This document shows positions 1 through 6,970 of a stretch of 7,164 nt of DNA, in pieces. The stretch is taken from NCBI GenBank assembly GCA_937958295.1, contig CALFEY010000278.1, forward strand, positions 1 through 7,164. Reading direction: 5' to 3'. The position numbers and the translations under genes are program-made. The stretch comes from an uncultured Pseudomonadota bacterium (GTDB lineage: Bacteria; Pseudomonadota; Gammaproteobacteria; Burkholderiales; Casimicrobiaceae). The notes under the pieces are model-generated. The model was not told the origin of the DNA. It did not search any database and saw only the letters and a program-made list of their open reading frames with translations. Position 1 is the stretch's first letter, and the number at the start of each line of letters is the position of its first letter.

Positions 1-986
1 TCCAGATAATGCTGCACGAGGAACGCCGGCACGATCTCGGCCGTCCCCTCGACTTCGGCGGCGTCGGCGTGACGCGGGAAGAACGTGCGGTCGCCCACGT
101 GGCGTCCACCGCGCACCATCACCACGTTGACCGCAAAGAGCCCGCGCTCGATGGCGCCGGCCACGACATCGATGTCGCCGGCGGTCGCGCTCTCGACGAA
201 CTGGCGCGACTGGAGCGTCTGCAGGCGCGCGATCTTGTCCCGCACTCGCGCCGCGCGCTCGAATTCGAGCTTGCCGGCGGCATCCTCCATCTGCCCTTGC
301 AGGCGGGCGAGCACCTCCGGCCCCTTGCCGCGCAGGAAAAGCGAGGCGCCTTCGACGTCGTCGCGGTATTCCGCCTCGCCGATCCGGCCCACGCAGGGCG
401 CCGTGCACCGCTCGATCTGGTGCAGCATGCAGGGCCGCGAGCGGTTGCTGAACACCGTGTTCTCGCAGGTGCGCAGGAGGAAGACCTTCTGCAGCGTGGC
501 GATGCCGTCGCGCACCGCTCCGGCGCTTGGAAACGGCCCGAAGTAGCGATTTTTGCGATCGAGCGCGCCGCGATGGAAGCGCAGCTGCGGATAGGCGTCG
601 CTCGTGATGCAGACGTACGGATAGCTCTTGTCGTCCCGGAAGAGAATGTTGTAGCGCGGCTCGTATTCCTTGATGTAGTTGTTCTCGAGGAGCAGCGCCT
701 CGCCCTCGGAACGGGTCACGGTCGTCTCGACCCGCACGACATGCGAAACCATGGCCGCGATACGGTATTCGTGTCCACTCTTCTGGAAGTAGTTGGACAC
801 CCGCTTCTTGAGGTCGCGCGCCTTACCGACGTAGAGCACATTGCCCTGCGCATCGAACATGCGGTACACGCCGGGCCGGTGCGGGAGGTGCCGGAGCAGC
901 TCGGAGGCGTCGAAGGCGCGCTCCGACGCCGCCGCAGGCGCCGGCGGGGGGCTCGTCACTTTCGACAGGCGGGGCACTTTGCTCAT
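1..986 (-). CDS. uvrC: UvrC, excinuclease ABC subunit C (N-terminal 328 residues, cut by window edge)
   Basis: UvrC makes the two incisions flanking a lesion in UvrABC nucleotide excision repair, in the cytoplasm. The visible part holds the GIY-YIG nuclease for the 3' incision (about residues 36-115): GVY at 39-41, YVGKAR at 52-57, the metal-binding Glu at 101 and Asn113 in RYNILFRDDKSYP. Next come four cysteines (174, 186, 194, 198) with the 12-8-4 spacing of the Fe-S-binding cysteines of E. coli UvrC. A UVR (UvrB-binding) motif follows at about 225-260 (KLEFERAARVRDKIARL). The start of the RNase H-like domain for the 5' incision runs off the left edge. ATG at 986 is chosen because an in-frame TAG lies about 50 bases upstream and no better start is seen; no clear Shine-Dalgarno sequence precedes it. 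The N-terminus is about 20 residues longer than in E. coli and rich in Pro/Ala (residues 11-20). It is divergent from the hydrolase gene. Identification is firm; the exact start is less so. Confidence 0.96.
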   Translation of the reverse strand, partial: MSKVPRLSKVTSPPPAPAAASERAFDASELLRHLPHRPGVYRMFDAQGNVLYVGKARDLKKRVSNYFQKSGHEYRIAAMVSHVVRVETTVTRSEGEALLLENNYIKEYEPRYNILFRDDKSYPYVCITSDAYPQLRFHRGALDRKNRYFGPFPSAGAVRDGIATLQKVFLLRTCENTVFSNRSRPCMLHQIERCTAPCVGRIGEAEYRDDVEGASLFLRGKGPEVLARLQGQMEDAAGKLEFERAARVRDKIARLQTLQSRQFVESATAGDIDVVAGAIERGLFAVNVVMVRGGRHVGDRTFFPRHADAAEVEGTAEIVPAFLVQHYL

Positions 987-1091
987 CGTGCGGTTGGGGC
1001 GGCAAGGATCGCGGTTCGACAGCGGCGCAGTCTACGCCCGCGGCGGTTCGCACTCGTGGGACAGCATCAAGGATGCAATGCCCCTCGGGGA

Positions 1092-1120
1092 CAGATAGAA
1101 TAGCGGCCTCGCGATTTCAA
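1092..1120 (-). promoter_or_regulatory. Candidate sigma-70 promoter for uvrC
   Basis: Read on the minus strand, TTGAAA (1115-1120) is followed after 17 bases by TATCTG (1092-1097). The -35 matches consensus at five of six positions; the -10 is weak (TAT then poor). TATTCT lies nearby but at a poor distance from TTGAAA. The region is the most A/T-rich patch between the divergent genes. It would give a leader of roughly 100 bases before the uvrC ATG, containing a small dyad (GCATC-3-GATGC, 1064-1076). This rests on sequence resemblance only. Confidence 0.3.
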
Positions 1121-1213
1121 GTCCCCCTCCTGCCGCGGCCTCGCGGCGCGCATGTCGCGCCCCTCCCACGCCGCCGCCCCGCTTCGTCGATTCGCCAAGA
1201 CGGATTTCCCCGA

Positions 1214-1996
1214 ATGCTCGAGCTCCGGTCGCGCAAGCCCGCGCGCGCCACCCGCAAGCCGCCGCTGCTGTTCGTCCACGGCGGTTATTGCGACGCCTGG
1301 TGCTGGGAGCCGTATTTCCTCCCGTGGTTCGCGGAGCACGGCTATCCGGCGCACGCGCTGTCGCTGCGGGGCCATGGCACGAGCAGCGGCGCCGAGACGC
1401 TCTTCATCGCGGGGCTCGACGATTACGTGGCCGACGTCGAGCGGATCGCGGCCGATCTCGGCGCGCCGCCCGTGCTCATCGGCCACTCGATGGGCGCGGC
1501 CGTGCTCGAGCGCATGATGGCCACGCGGCCTATCCGGGGCGCGGCGTTGCTCGCGCCGGTCCCACCCACCGGACTGATGCCGGTGGCCGCCCGTCTGGCG
1601 ACGTCGCACGTCGCGTTCGGCCCGCACATGCTGGGCCTCGACCCCACGCGGCTGTCCTCCGACGTGCTCACGGCCCTGCGCCCGTTCTACTTCAGCGACC
1701 GCGTGGCCCCGGCGATCCTCGCCGAGGCGATGCGGCACCTCAATTCCGAGTCGGCACGCGCGCTCTTCGACCTCTCGATGCGCCTGCACTGGGCCGAGCC
1801 CCAGGCCAGCTCGCCGGCGTTCGTGATGGGGGTCACGGGCGATCGCATCGCCACCCCCGACGACGTGCGCGCCACCGCGCGGCATCATCGCGTGGACGCG
1901 ACGGTGCTGCCCGGCATGGCCCACATGCTCATGCTCGAGCCGGGCTGGAAAGACGCCGCGACGCACCTCGCGGCGTGGATCGCCTCGCTCGACTGA
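1214..1996 (+). CDS. Alpha/beta hydrolase fold protein, 260 aa
   Basis: A serine hydrolase of the alpha/beta fold, probably cytoplasmic since no signal peptide or membrane segment is seen. The fold is clear: strand PPLLFVHGG with the oxyanion-hole HGG at 22-24, the RGHGTS loop at 52-57, the nucleophile elbow GHSMGA with Ser92, an acid in VTGD (Asp210), and the catalytic His237 in PGMAHMLMLEPGW. A cap/lid region spans about 118-195. The overall pattern resembles the lysophospholipase/esterase branch (Abhydrolase_6 or Hydrolase_4 type), but the substrate cannot be read from the sequence. I chose ATG 1214 (MLELRSRK). The frame is open further upstream to an ATG at 1073, but that stretch is Arg/Pro-rich and unlike the start of the family. 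A weak purine-rich AAGACGGA ends 9 bases before the chosen start. The gene is divergent from uvrC and convergent with the DUF4239 gene, so it is probably monocistronic. Fold and triad are confident; function beyond hydrolase is not. Confidence 0.9.
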   Translation: MLELRSRKPARATRKPPLLFVHGGYCDAWCWEPYFLPWFAEHGYPAHALSLRGHGTSSGAETLFIAGLDDYVADVERIAADLGAPPVLIGHSMGAAVLERMMATRPIRGAALLAPVPPTGLMPVAARLATSHVAFGPHMLGLDPTRLSSDVLTALRPFYFSDRVAPAILAEAMRHLNSESARALFDLSMRLHWAEPQASSPAFVMGVTGDRIATPDDVRATARHHRVDATVLPGMAHMLMLEPGWKDAATHLAAWIASLD

Positions 1997-2057
1997 CAAC
2001 CCGCCGCATCCGCTCCGCTGCTCCGCGCCCTCCTCCGCGCCGGTTTCGGCGAGCGCT
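1997..2057. other. Convergent intergenic gap with weak hairpins
   Basis: These 61 bases separate the stop codons of the hydrolase (plus) and the DUF4239 gene (minus). A 5-bp GC stem with a GTTT loop (CGCCG/CGGCG, 2038-2051) and a 4-bp GCGC stem over the DUF4239 stop codon (2053-2064) are present. Neither is followed by a T-tract on either strand, so no intrinsic terminator can be called with confidence. Confidence 0.35.
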
Positions 2058-2840
2058 TCAGCGCACGGTCGCGTCGAGGCGGTCCTTCAGGCGCAGCATG
2101 CTCTCCTGCCCCACGGTCACGAGCCCGCCCTGCGGCTGGTCGATGTCGCGGATGAACGTGAGGACGAAGGCGATCAGGATCGCGAAGATCACGGTCGACA
2201 CGTAGCGCCGCCGTCCCGAGAGCCCGCTCGCGTAGGCGATGAAGCCGATCGCGCCCGCCGAGACCACGAACAGCAGGTTGAGCACCGCCTCGGGGACGTG
2301 ATTCTCGAGGGCCACCCGCCGCTTCTCGTGGACGTCGATCATGTCGTTGATCGCCTGGATGAACAGCGTGCCGGTGGAGGCGGTGCCGCTGCCCGGCCCC
2401 TGCAGCGCCGCGGCCCGCGCCCAGATCTCCTGCTCGAGCTTATCGGTGGCGGCGTCCTGCCCAGCGAGCTCCTCCGGACCCTCGTCGATCTCGTGCAGCG
2501 TCACGCGCGCGACCACATAGTCGCGCAGGAATCGGGCGAGCTCGGCGCGCTGCGGCTCGGGCGCGAGCTGCGAGCGCCAATGCACCTTGGCGATGGCGTT
2601 GGCCTCCTCGATGACGAGCGACTTGCGCAGGTCGTAGCGGTTGACGGCCATCGCGAAGGTGAAGCCGAGGAGCAGCGCCAGGAGGCCCAGGAGCGCCGAC
2701 TGCAGCCCGGTGACGTGCGAGCGGCCACCCTCGTCGTCGGGCTGCCGATACCGCAAGCCGAGGCGGAAACCCACCTCGATCACCATCAAGTAGATCGCGA
2801 CCGCAACGAAGAAGAGCGCAATCTCGTGCGCGCCGAACAT
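2058..2840 (-). CDS. DUF4239 / bestrophin-like integral membrane protein, 260 aa
   Basis: A small integral inner-membrane protein with four predicted helices in a 2+2 pattern, at about residues 6-26, 48-66, 184-207 and 213-231. A long, mostly helical, charged middle segment (67-183) joins the pairs. The second helix runs into NRYD-R-SLVIEEANAIAK, and the tail after the last helix reads RDIDQPQGG-VTVGQ; both are typical of the DUF4239 family, which has been linked to bestrophin-like channels. Its biochemical role is unknown. Arg-rich loops after helix 1 (about 26-32) and between helices 3 and 4 (210-212) favour those loops being cytoplasmic. ATG 2840 is preferred because GGAG sits 5 bases upstream of it. 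An in-frame GTG at 2855 would add five residues and would place that ribosome-binding site inside the gene. The gene lies 48 bases after the stop of the seven-PAS GGDEF/EAL gene on the same strand, so co-transcription is likely. Family assignment is good; function is not assigned. Confidence 0.85.
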   Translation of the reverse strand: MFGAHEIALFFVAVAIYLMVIEVGFRLGLRYRQPDDEGGRSHVTGLQSALLGLLALLLGFTFAMAVNRYDLRKSLVIEEANAIAKVHWRSQLAPEPQRAELARFLRDYVVARVTLHEIDEGPEELAGQDAATDKLEQEIWARAAALQGPGSGTASTGTLFIQAINDMIDVHEKRRVALENHVPEAVLNLLFVVSAGAIGFIAYASGLSGRRRYVSTVIFAILIAFVLTFIRDIDQPQGGLVTVGQESMLRLKDRLDATVR

Positions 2841-2858
2841 GACGTCTCCAGACACGAC

Positions 2859-2873
2859 CGCCGCAACGCGGCG
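2859..2873 (-). other. Short intercistronic hairpin
   Basis: A perfect 6-bp GC inverted repeat (CGCCGC/GCGGCG) with a 3-base loop lies in the 48-base gap between the GGDEF/EAL stop codon and the DUF4239 start. No T-run follows on the minus strand, so it is unlikely to terminate transcription. It could affect mRNA stability or relative expression of the two genes, or be a chance product of high GC. Confidence 0.3.
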
Positions 2874-2888
2874 AAGCCCGGAGTTTAC

Positions 2889-5800
2889 CTAGGCGCCCTT
2901 GCGGCGAACGTAGTCGTGGAACGCATCGGCCGGCAGCGGCTTGCTCGCCCAGTAGCCCTGGAAGCAGTCGCAGCCGCGTACCTCGAGGAACTCGAGCTGC
3001 TCGCGCGTGCCCACGCCTTCGGCCACCACGCGCAGGCCGAGGCCGCGCGCCAGACCGATGATCGCCTCGGTGATCGCGGCATCCTGCGGATCCGACTCGA
3101 GGTCGGCAATGAAGGAAATATCGATCTTGAGCGTGTCGATGGGGAAGTGCTTAAGATGCGTGAGCGAAGAATAACCGGTGCCGAAGTCGTCAATGGCCAC
3201 CGAGAAGCCCTCGTCGCGCAGCTGGTGGAGCACCTTACGGATCGCATCGAGGTCGTGCAGCAGGCTCGTCTCGGTCACCTCGAGCTCGATCCACGACGGC
3301 TCGCACTGCTCCTGGCGCACGATGTCGCAGATGCGCTGCGCGAGATCCTCGCGATAGAACTGGCGCGCCGACAGGTTAACCGAGACGGTGAGCGCGAGCC
3401 CCCCGCGCCGCCACGCGACGCACTGCCTGGCCGCGGAGCGCAGCACCCACTCGCCCAGCGCGTGGATGAGGCCCGACTCCTCCGCCAGCGGGATGAAGAC
3501 CTGCGGCGGCACGTTGCCATGCTCGGGATCGCTCCAGCGCAACAACGCCTCGGCGCCCACGATGGCGCGGTCCTCGATGCGCACCACGGGCTGGAAGTGC
3601 AAGCGCAGCACCTCGTCGGCGAGCGCGGCGCGCAGCGCCGTCTCGAGCGAGTGCTGGCGCAAGCGATGCTCGGCCAGGTTCTCGTCGATGTACTGGTAGG
3701 TGTTGCGGCCCAAGTCCTTGCTGCGGTACATCGCGACGTCGGCGTGCTTGAGGAGCTCCTCGGGATCGTCGGAGTCGTCGGGATACACCGCGATGCCGAT
3801 GGACGACGTGACGAAGATCTCGTGCTCCTCGATGTCGAAAGGCTGGGCGATGGCGTCGAGGAGCTTCTGCGCGATGCGGCCGAGCACGGCGCGATCGTCG
3901 AAGTCTTCCACGATCACCATGAACTCGTCGCCCCCGAGGCGCGCAAGGAGATCGGTCTCGCGCAGCGCGCCCGACAGCGCGGCCGTGACCTTCTTCAGGA
4001 GCTCGTCGCCGATGCGATGGCCGAGCGTGTCGTTCACGTTCTTGAAGCGGTCGAGGTCGATGAACATCACGCCCACGCGATGACCGCTGCGCTTGGCCTG
4101 CGCGATAGCCTGCGATAGCCGCTCGTGCAGGAGCAGGCGATTCGGCAGGCCGGTGAGCGCGTCACGGGTGGCGAGGTACTGCAGCCGCTCCTCGGCCTGG
4201 ATCCGCGAGGACACGTCCTGCACGAACGAGAGGATCGACACGATGCGCCCGTCGTCGTCGAGAAGCGCGGAGTGATACCACTCGCACCAGATCGTGTTGC
4301 CGTCGTGGCGATGGTTGCGCGTCACGCCCGTGGCGCGCGGCTCCTCGCCATCCATGAGCCGGGCGACCAGCCCCGCGAAGGCCTGCCGGTCGTCATCGTG
4401 CACGATGGGGCTGTCGGCGAGCGGGATGCCGAGGACCTCGTCGCTGCGCCAGCCGAAGATGTTCTCCGCCTGCGGCGACCAGCGCACGAGGCGGAAATCG
4501 CGGTCCCACTCGAGCACCGCGAGCGGCGTGTTGTTGATGTGGCTCGACAGCATCCAGTTGGCGCGCCGCAGCTCGTCCTGGTTGCGCTTCTGGTCGTGGA
4601 TGTCCGCATGCATCGCGTAGATGCCCACCACGTTTCCCTCGGCGTCGCGATGCGGGGCGTAGTGCACCGACTCCCAGCGGTGCTGGCCGTCGGGCTGCAC
4701 CAGGGCCTGCTCCGTGGTCACGGTCTCGCCTTGCAGCACGCGATCGAGAAGCGGGCCGAGCTGCTCCGCCCGCTCGTTGCCCACCACCTCCGCGAACGTG
4801 CGGCCGGTGAGCTCCTTGCGGCTCTCGCCCAGCCACTCCTCGTTGTGGCGGTTGAGGAAGCGATAGCGATAGTCGCGATCGATGTAGGACACGCGCGCCG
4901 GAACGTTATCCATGATGAGCCGCATCTGCGCCTCGGAATCGCGCAAGGCTTCCTGCGCCTGCTTGAGGCCGTGGATGTCGTTCATCAGCACGAAGGCGCC
5001 GTACACCTCGCCCGAAGGGGACGCATCGGGCACGACCCGGATGGTCATCCAGCGTTTCACGCCATTGGCGCCCTGCACCAGGCGATCGAAGGCCGTGGAC
5101 TCGCCCTCCATCGCGCGCGTGAGCATCGCCTGCGCGCTCTGGTAGATGCCGTGGCCCACGACGTCGCGCAGGCGCATCACCGACACCTGCTCCGGCGTGA
5201 GGCCGAAGAACTGCAAGAAAGTACGGTTGACGTAGTGGCAGTGCTCGTCGCGGTCGATATAGGCCACCGGCGCGGGCACGCCGTCCATGATCGCGCGCAG
5301 CTGGCCTTCGCGCGCGGCGAGAGCGTCCTGCGCCTGCTTCAAGTCGGTGATGTCGTGACCCACGACATACTCGCCCTTGACGGTGCCGTCGAAGTTCACG
5401 TCGGGCACGCAGCGGGCGCGGATCCAGCGCTCGCGTCCGGAGGCATCGGTCACCGCGCGCTCGTAGGTGATGGCCTCACCGGGGAATACGCGGTTGCGTC
5501 CCGGCTCCACCAGCCCGTCCACGCCCGGCCCCACGACCTCGTCGGTGGTCTTGCCGAGAACGTCGTCGCGCTCGAGGCCCACGAGGCGCAGGAACGCCTC
5601 GTTGACGAACTGGTAGCGCCGATCGGCGGACAGATACACGATCGGCTCGGGGATGTTGTCGTTGAAGAGGCGCAATTGCTCCTCGCGCGCGGCGAGCGCC
5701 TGCTCGGTGAGCTTGAGATCGTGGATGTCGTACTCGGTGCAGTACAAGCCGCGCACCGAACCGGTGGAGTCGAGGTCGGGCGCAATGCGGCCGTGCAGCC

Positions 5801-6887
5801 ACCGTCGATTGCCCTGCATCGTGTTGCCCACGCGCTCGTATTCCACGTGCTCGCCCGCCTGCCCGCGCTTGAGGATTGGGCGCAGGAAGGAGGCGACGTC
5901 GGAGGCCATCACCTCGAAGGGCGTCTTGCCGTAGATCTCGTCCTGCGGCTTGCACACCGAGTTAGCGAACGCCTGGTTCACGAAGGTGTAGCGCAGGTTG
6001 CGGTCGAGATAGGCGATCGGGCCGGGGATGTTGTCCGCGAAGAGGCGCATCTGCGCCTCCTGGGCCTTCAGCGCGTCCCGGATGCGGATGTCCTCCTCGA
6101 TGTCCGTCATCACTGCGAAGGCGCCGCCCACACGGCCGCCGAGCTCGCGGTCCGGAAAGAGCGTGATGCGCGTCCACCGCGCATCACCTTCGTACTGGCG
6201 CTCGCGCCTCTCGTAGGTCACCGTGGCGCCCGCGAACGCGCGGTCGATGTAGCCCTGCATCTGCCCGAAGGCATCGCCGGGAAGCACATCGCGCAGAGCG
6301 TGCCCGATCACGTCCTCCGACGGCACGCCGATGAATCCCCCGAACGGCTTGTTCGCGAAGCGGATCTTGAGCTGCCGATCGAAGTAGAGGATGGGCAGGC
6401 CCACGCTGTCGGTCACGAGCCGCAGCCGGTGCTCGCGCTGGCCCGCCTCGAGCTCGAGGCGCTTCAGGTGGTCGATGTCGGCATACGTGACGAGGAAGCC
6501 GCGGATGTGACCCTGCGCCCCACGGTCGGGGTAGTAGTCCACCCGGATCCACATCGGGGGCCGCCCCGACGTGACGAGTTGCCGCTCGTAGCCCGTGCGC
6601 TCGCCCGCCAGCACCGCATCGATATAGGCGCGATAGAGCTGGAACACGTCGCGGCCAACGACCTCGATGATCTCCCGGCCCAGCACCTCGCTCTCCCGCC
6701 GCCCGAGCCACTCCAGGAAGGCCTTGTTGACGAAGCGATAGCGCTGGTTGCGGTCGACGTAGGCCACGGGCACGCCGAGCGCATTGAGCTTCCGCTGGGA
6801 CAGCGCGAGCAGGGAATCGCGCTCGACGGGATCGCCGACCGTGGGCGGGGAGAGGTCGAGCCGGTTGGCGGAGCGCGTGAGGGCCAT
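2889..6887 (-). CDS. Seven-PAS GGDEF/EAL c-di-GMP cyclase/phosphodiesterase, 1332 aa
   Basis: A predicted soluble bifunctional enzyme that could both make c-di-GMP from GTP and hydrolyse it to pGpG. Seven PAS domains lie at about 26-143, 150-265, 276-393, 400-517, 525-643, 650-767 and 774-895. Most open with a D-N-x-P-x-x-x-Y-x-D-type motif and close with a DI-x-x-LK helical linker. GGDEF (about 900-1064) has LTGLPNR, FIDLDRFKNVND, GGDEF at 985-989 and an inhibitory RxxD at 976-979 (RETD), five residues before it. EAL (about 1080-1325) has EALLRW with Glu1113, Asn1171, Glu1203, Glu1206, Asp1233 and Asp1234 (DDFGTGYSSL), Lys1254, Glu1290 and Gln1310. These match the known catalytic set by motif and spacing. 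The usual GVET reads GVGT (1291-1294), which is not a catalytic position. No signal peptide, transmembrane helix, receiver or HAMP domain is seen, so input is probably cytosolic (redox, gas, light or small ligand). ATG 6887 is chosen; its ribosome-binding site is weak. It is much longer than typical PAS-GGDEF-EAL proteins and has the DUF4239 gene just downstream. No ligand can be assigned. Confidence 0.95.
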   Translation of the reverse strand: MALTRSANRLDLSPPTVGDPVERDSLLALSQRKLNALGVPVAYVDRNQRYRFVNKAFLEWLGRRESEVLGREIIEVVGRDVFQLYRAYIDAVLAGERTGYERQLVTSGRPPMWIRVDYYPDRGAQGHIRGFLVTYADIDHLKRLELEAGQREHRLRLVTDSVGLPILYFDRQLKIRFANKPFGGFIGVPSEDVIGHALRDVLPGDAFGQMQGYIDRAFAGATVTYERRERQYEGDARWTRITLFPDRELGGRVGGAFAVMTDIEEDIRIRDALKAQEAQMRLFADNIPGPIAYLDRNLRYTFVNQAFANSVCKPQDEIYGKTPFEVMASDVASFLRPILKRGQAGEHVEYERVGNTMQGNRRWLHGRIAPDLDSTGSVRGLYCTEYDIHDLKLTEQALAAREEQLRLFNDNIPEPIVYLSADRRYQFVNEAFLRLVGLERDDVLGKTTDEVVGPGVDGLVEPGRNRVFPGEAITYERAVTDASGRERWIRARCVPDVNFDGTVKGEYVVGHDITDLKQAQDALAAREGQLRAIMDGVPAPVAYIDRDEHCHYVNRTFLQFFGLTPEQVSVMRLRDVVGHGIYQSAQAMLTRAMEGESTAFDRLVQGANGVKRWMTIRVVPDASPSGEVYGAFVLMNDIHGLKQAQEALRDSEAQMRLIMDNVPARVSYIDRDYRYRFLNRHNEEWLGESRKELTGRTFAEVVGNERAEQLGPLLDRVLQGETVTTEQALVQPDGQHRWESVHYAPHRDAEGNVVGIYAMHADIHDQKRNQDELRRANWMLSSHINNTPLAVLEWDRDFRLVRWSPQAENIFGWRSDEVLGIPLADSPIVHDDDRQAFAGLVARLMDGEEPRATGVTRNHRHDGNTIWCEWYHSALLDDDGRIVSILSFVQDVSSRIQAEERLQYLATRDALTGLPNRLLLHERLSQAIAQAKRSGHRVGVMFIDLDRFKNVNDTLGHRIGDELLKKVTAALSGALRETDLLARLGGDEFMVIVEDFDDRAVLGRIAQKLLDAIAQPFDIEEHEIFVTSSIGIAVYPDDSDDPEELLKHADVAMYRSKDLGRNTYQYIDENLAEHRLRQHSLETALRAALADEVLRLHFQPVVRIEDRAIVGAEALLRWSDPEHGNVPPQVFIPLAEESGLIHALGEWVLRSAARQCVAWRRGGLALTVSVNLSARQFYREDLAQRICDIVRQEQCEPSWIELEVTETSLLHDLDAIRKVLHQLRDEGFSVAIDDFGTGYSSLTHLKHFPIDTLKIDISFIADLESDPQDAAITEAIIGLARGLGLRVVAEGVGTREQLEFLEVRGCDCFQGYWASKPLPADAFHDYVRRKGA
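4203..6812 (-). repeat. Tandem array of seven PAS-coding modules with a 125-codon period
   Basis: The conserved proline near the start of each PAS domain falls at residues 40, 165, 288, 413, 538, 663 and 788. The steps are 125, 123, 125, 125, 125 and 125 residues, so the DNA repeats in phase at about 375 bases. Modules share an opening motif (for example DNIPGPIAYLDRNLRY and DNVPARVSYIDRDYRY), an RW segment, and a D-I-x-x-LK linker followed by an A-L-x-x-x-E-x-Q-(L/M)-R helix. PAS7 is the most divergent, with the WSPQAENIFGW style common directly before GGDEF domains. The modules are diverged at protein level, so this is an old amplification rather than a recent DNA duplication. Confidence 0.85.
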
Positions 6888-6912
6888 TGTCGTGAGCTTA
6901 TGCCGGACGACC

Positions 6913-6949
6913 GAGGTCAGGTGACCTCGACGCCCCGCGGGAGGTCACC
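6913..6949 (-). promoter_or_regulatory. Three alternating GAGGTCA elements; possible operator or switching leader hairpin
   Basis: GAGGTCA (6913-6919), TGACCTC (6922-6928) and GAGGTCA (6941-6947) alternate in orientation. The second and third extend to a perfect 9-bp inverted repeat, GGTGACCTC (6920-6928) and GAGGTCACC (6941-6949), with a 12-base loop. The first and second form a 6-bp inverted repeat with a 4-base loop. The cluster ends 26 bases before the start codon of the seven-PAS gene. It may be a binding site for a dimeric repressor. In RNA the middle element can pair with only one of its two neighbours, so two hairpins exclude each other. The dyads are seen directly; the function is inferred. 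Confidence 0.4.
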
Positions 6950-6970
6950 GCTGCCGGGTCGCCCTGTTCA

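Noticed and set aside
9..1103. Long plus-strand open frame (364 codons) opposite uvrC
   Set aside because: It is antisense to a clearly conserved gene, has a His/Arg/Ala-rich composition without motifs, and is explained by high GC removing stop codons.
1073..1213. N-terminal extension of the hydrolase by 47 residues
   Set aside because: The stretch is Arg/Pro-rich, unlike the family, and overlaps the candidate uvrC promoter; ATG 1214 gives a normal family length.
1067..1999. Minus-strand open frame of 310 codons opposite the hydrolase
   Set aside because: The plus strand encodes a convincing catalytic triad, while this product is Arg/His/Gly-rich with no motif.
2038..2051. Hairpin as an intrinsic terminator between the convergent genes
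   Set aside because: Only a 5-bp stem with no T-tract on either strand.
2298..4118. Plus-strand open frame of 606 codons opposite the DUF4239 gene and the EAL/GGDEF end
   Set aside because: It spans two real minus-strand genes and the gap between them. Its product is Arg/Glu/Ala/Val/His-rich without any domain, as expected for the antisense of GC-rich coding DNA.
6184..6711. Alternative-frame open reading frames inside the PAS array, of which this is the longest
   Set aside because: They overlap PAS coding sequence in the wrong frame and show only Arg/Ala-rich translation.
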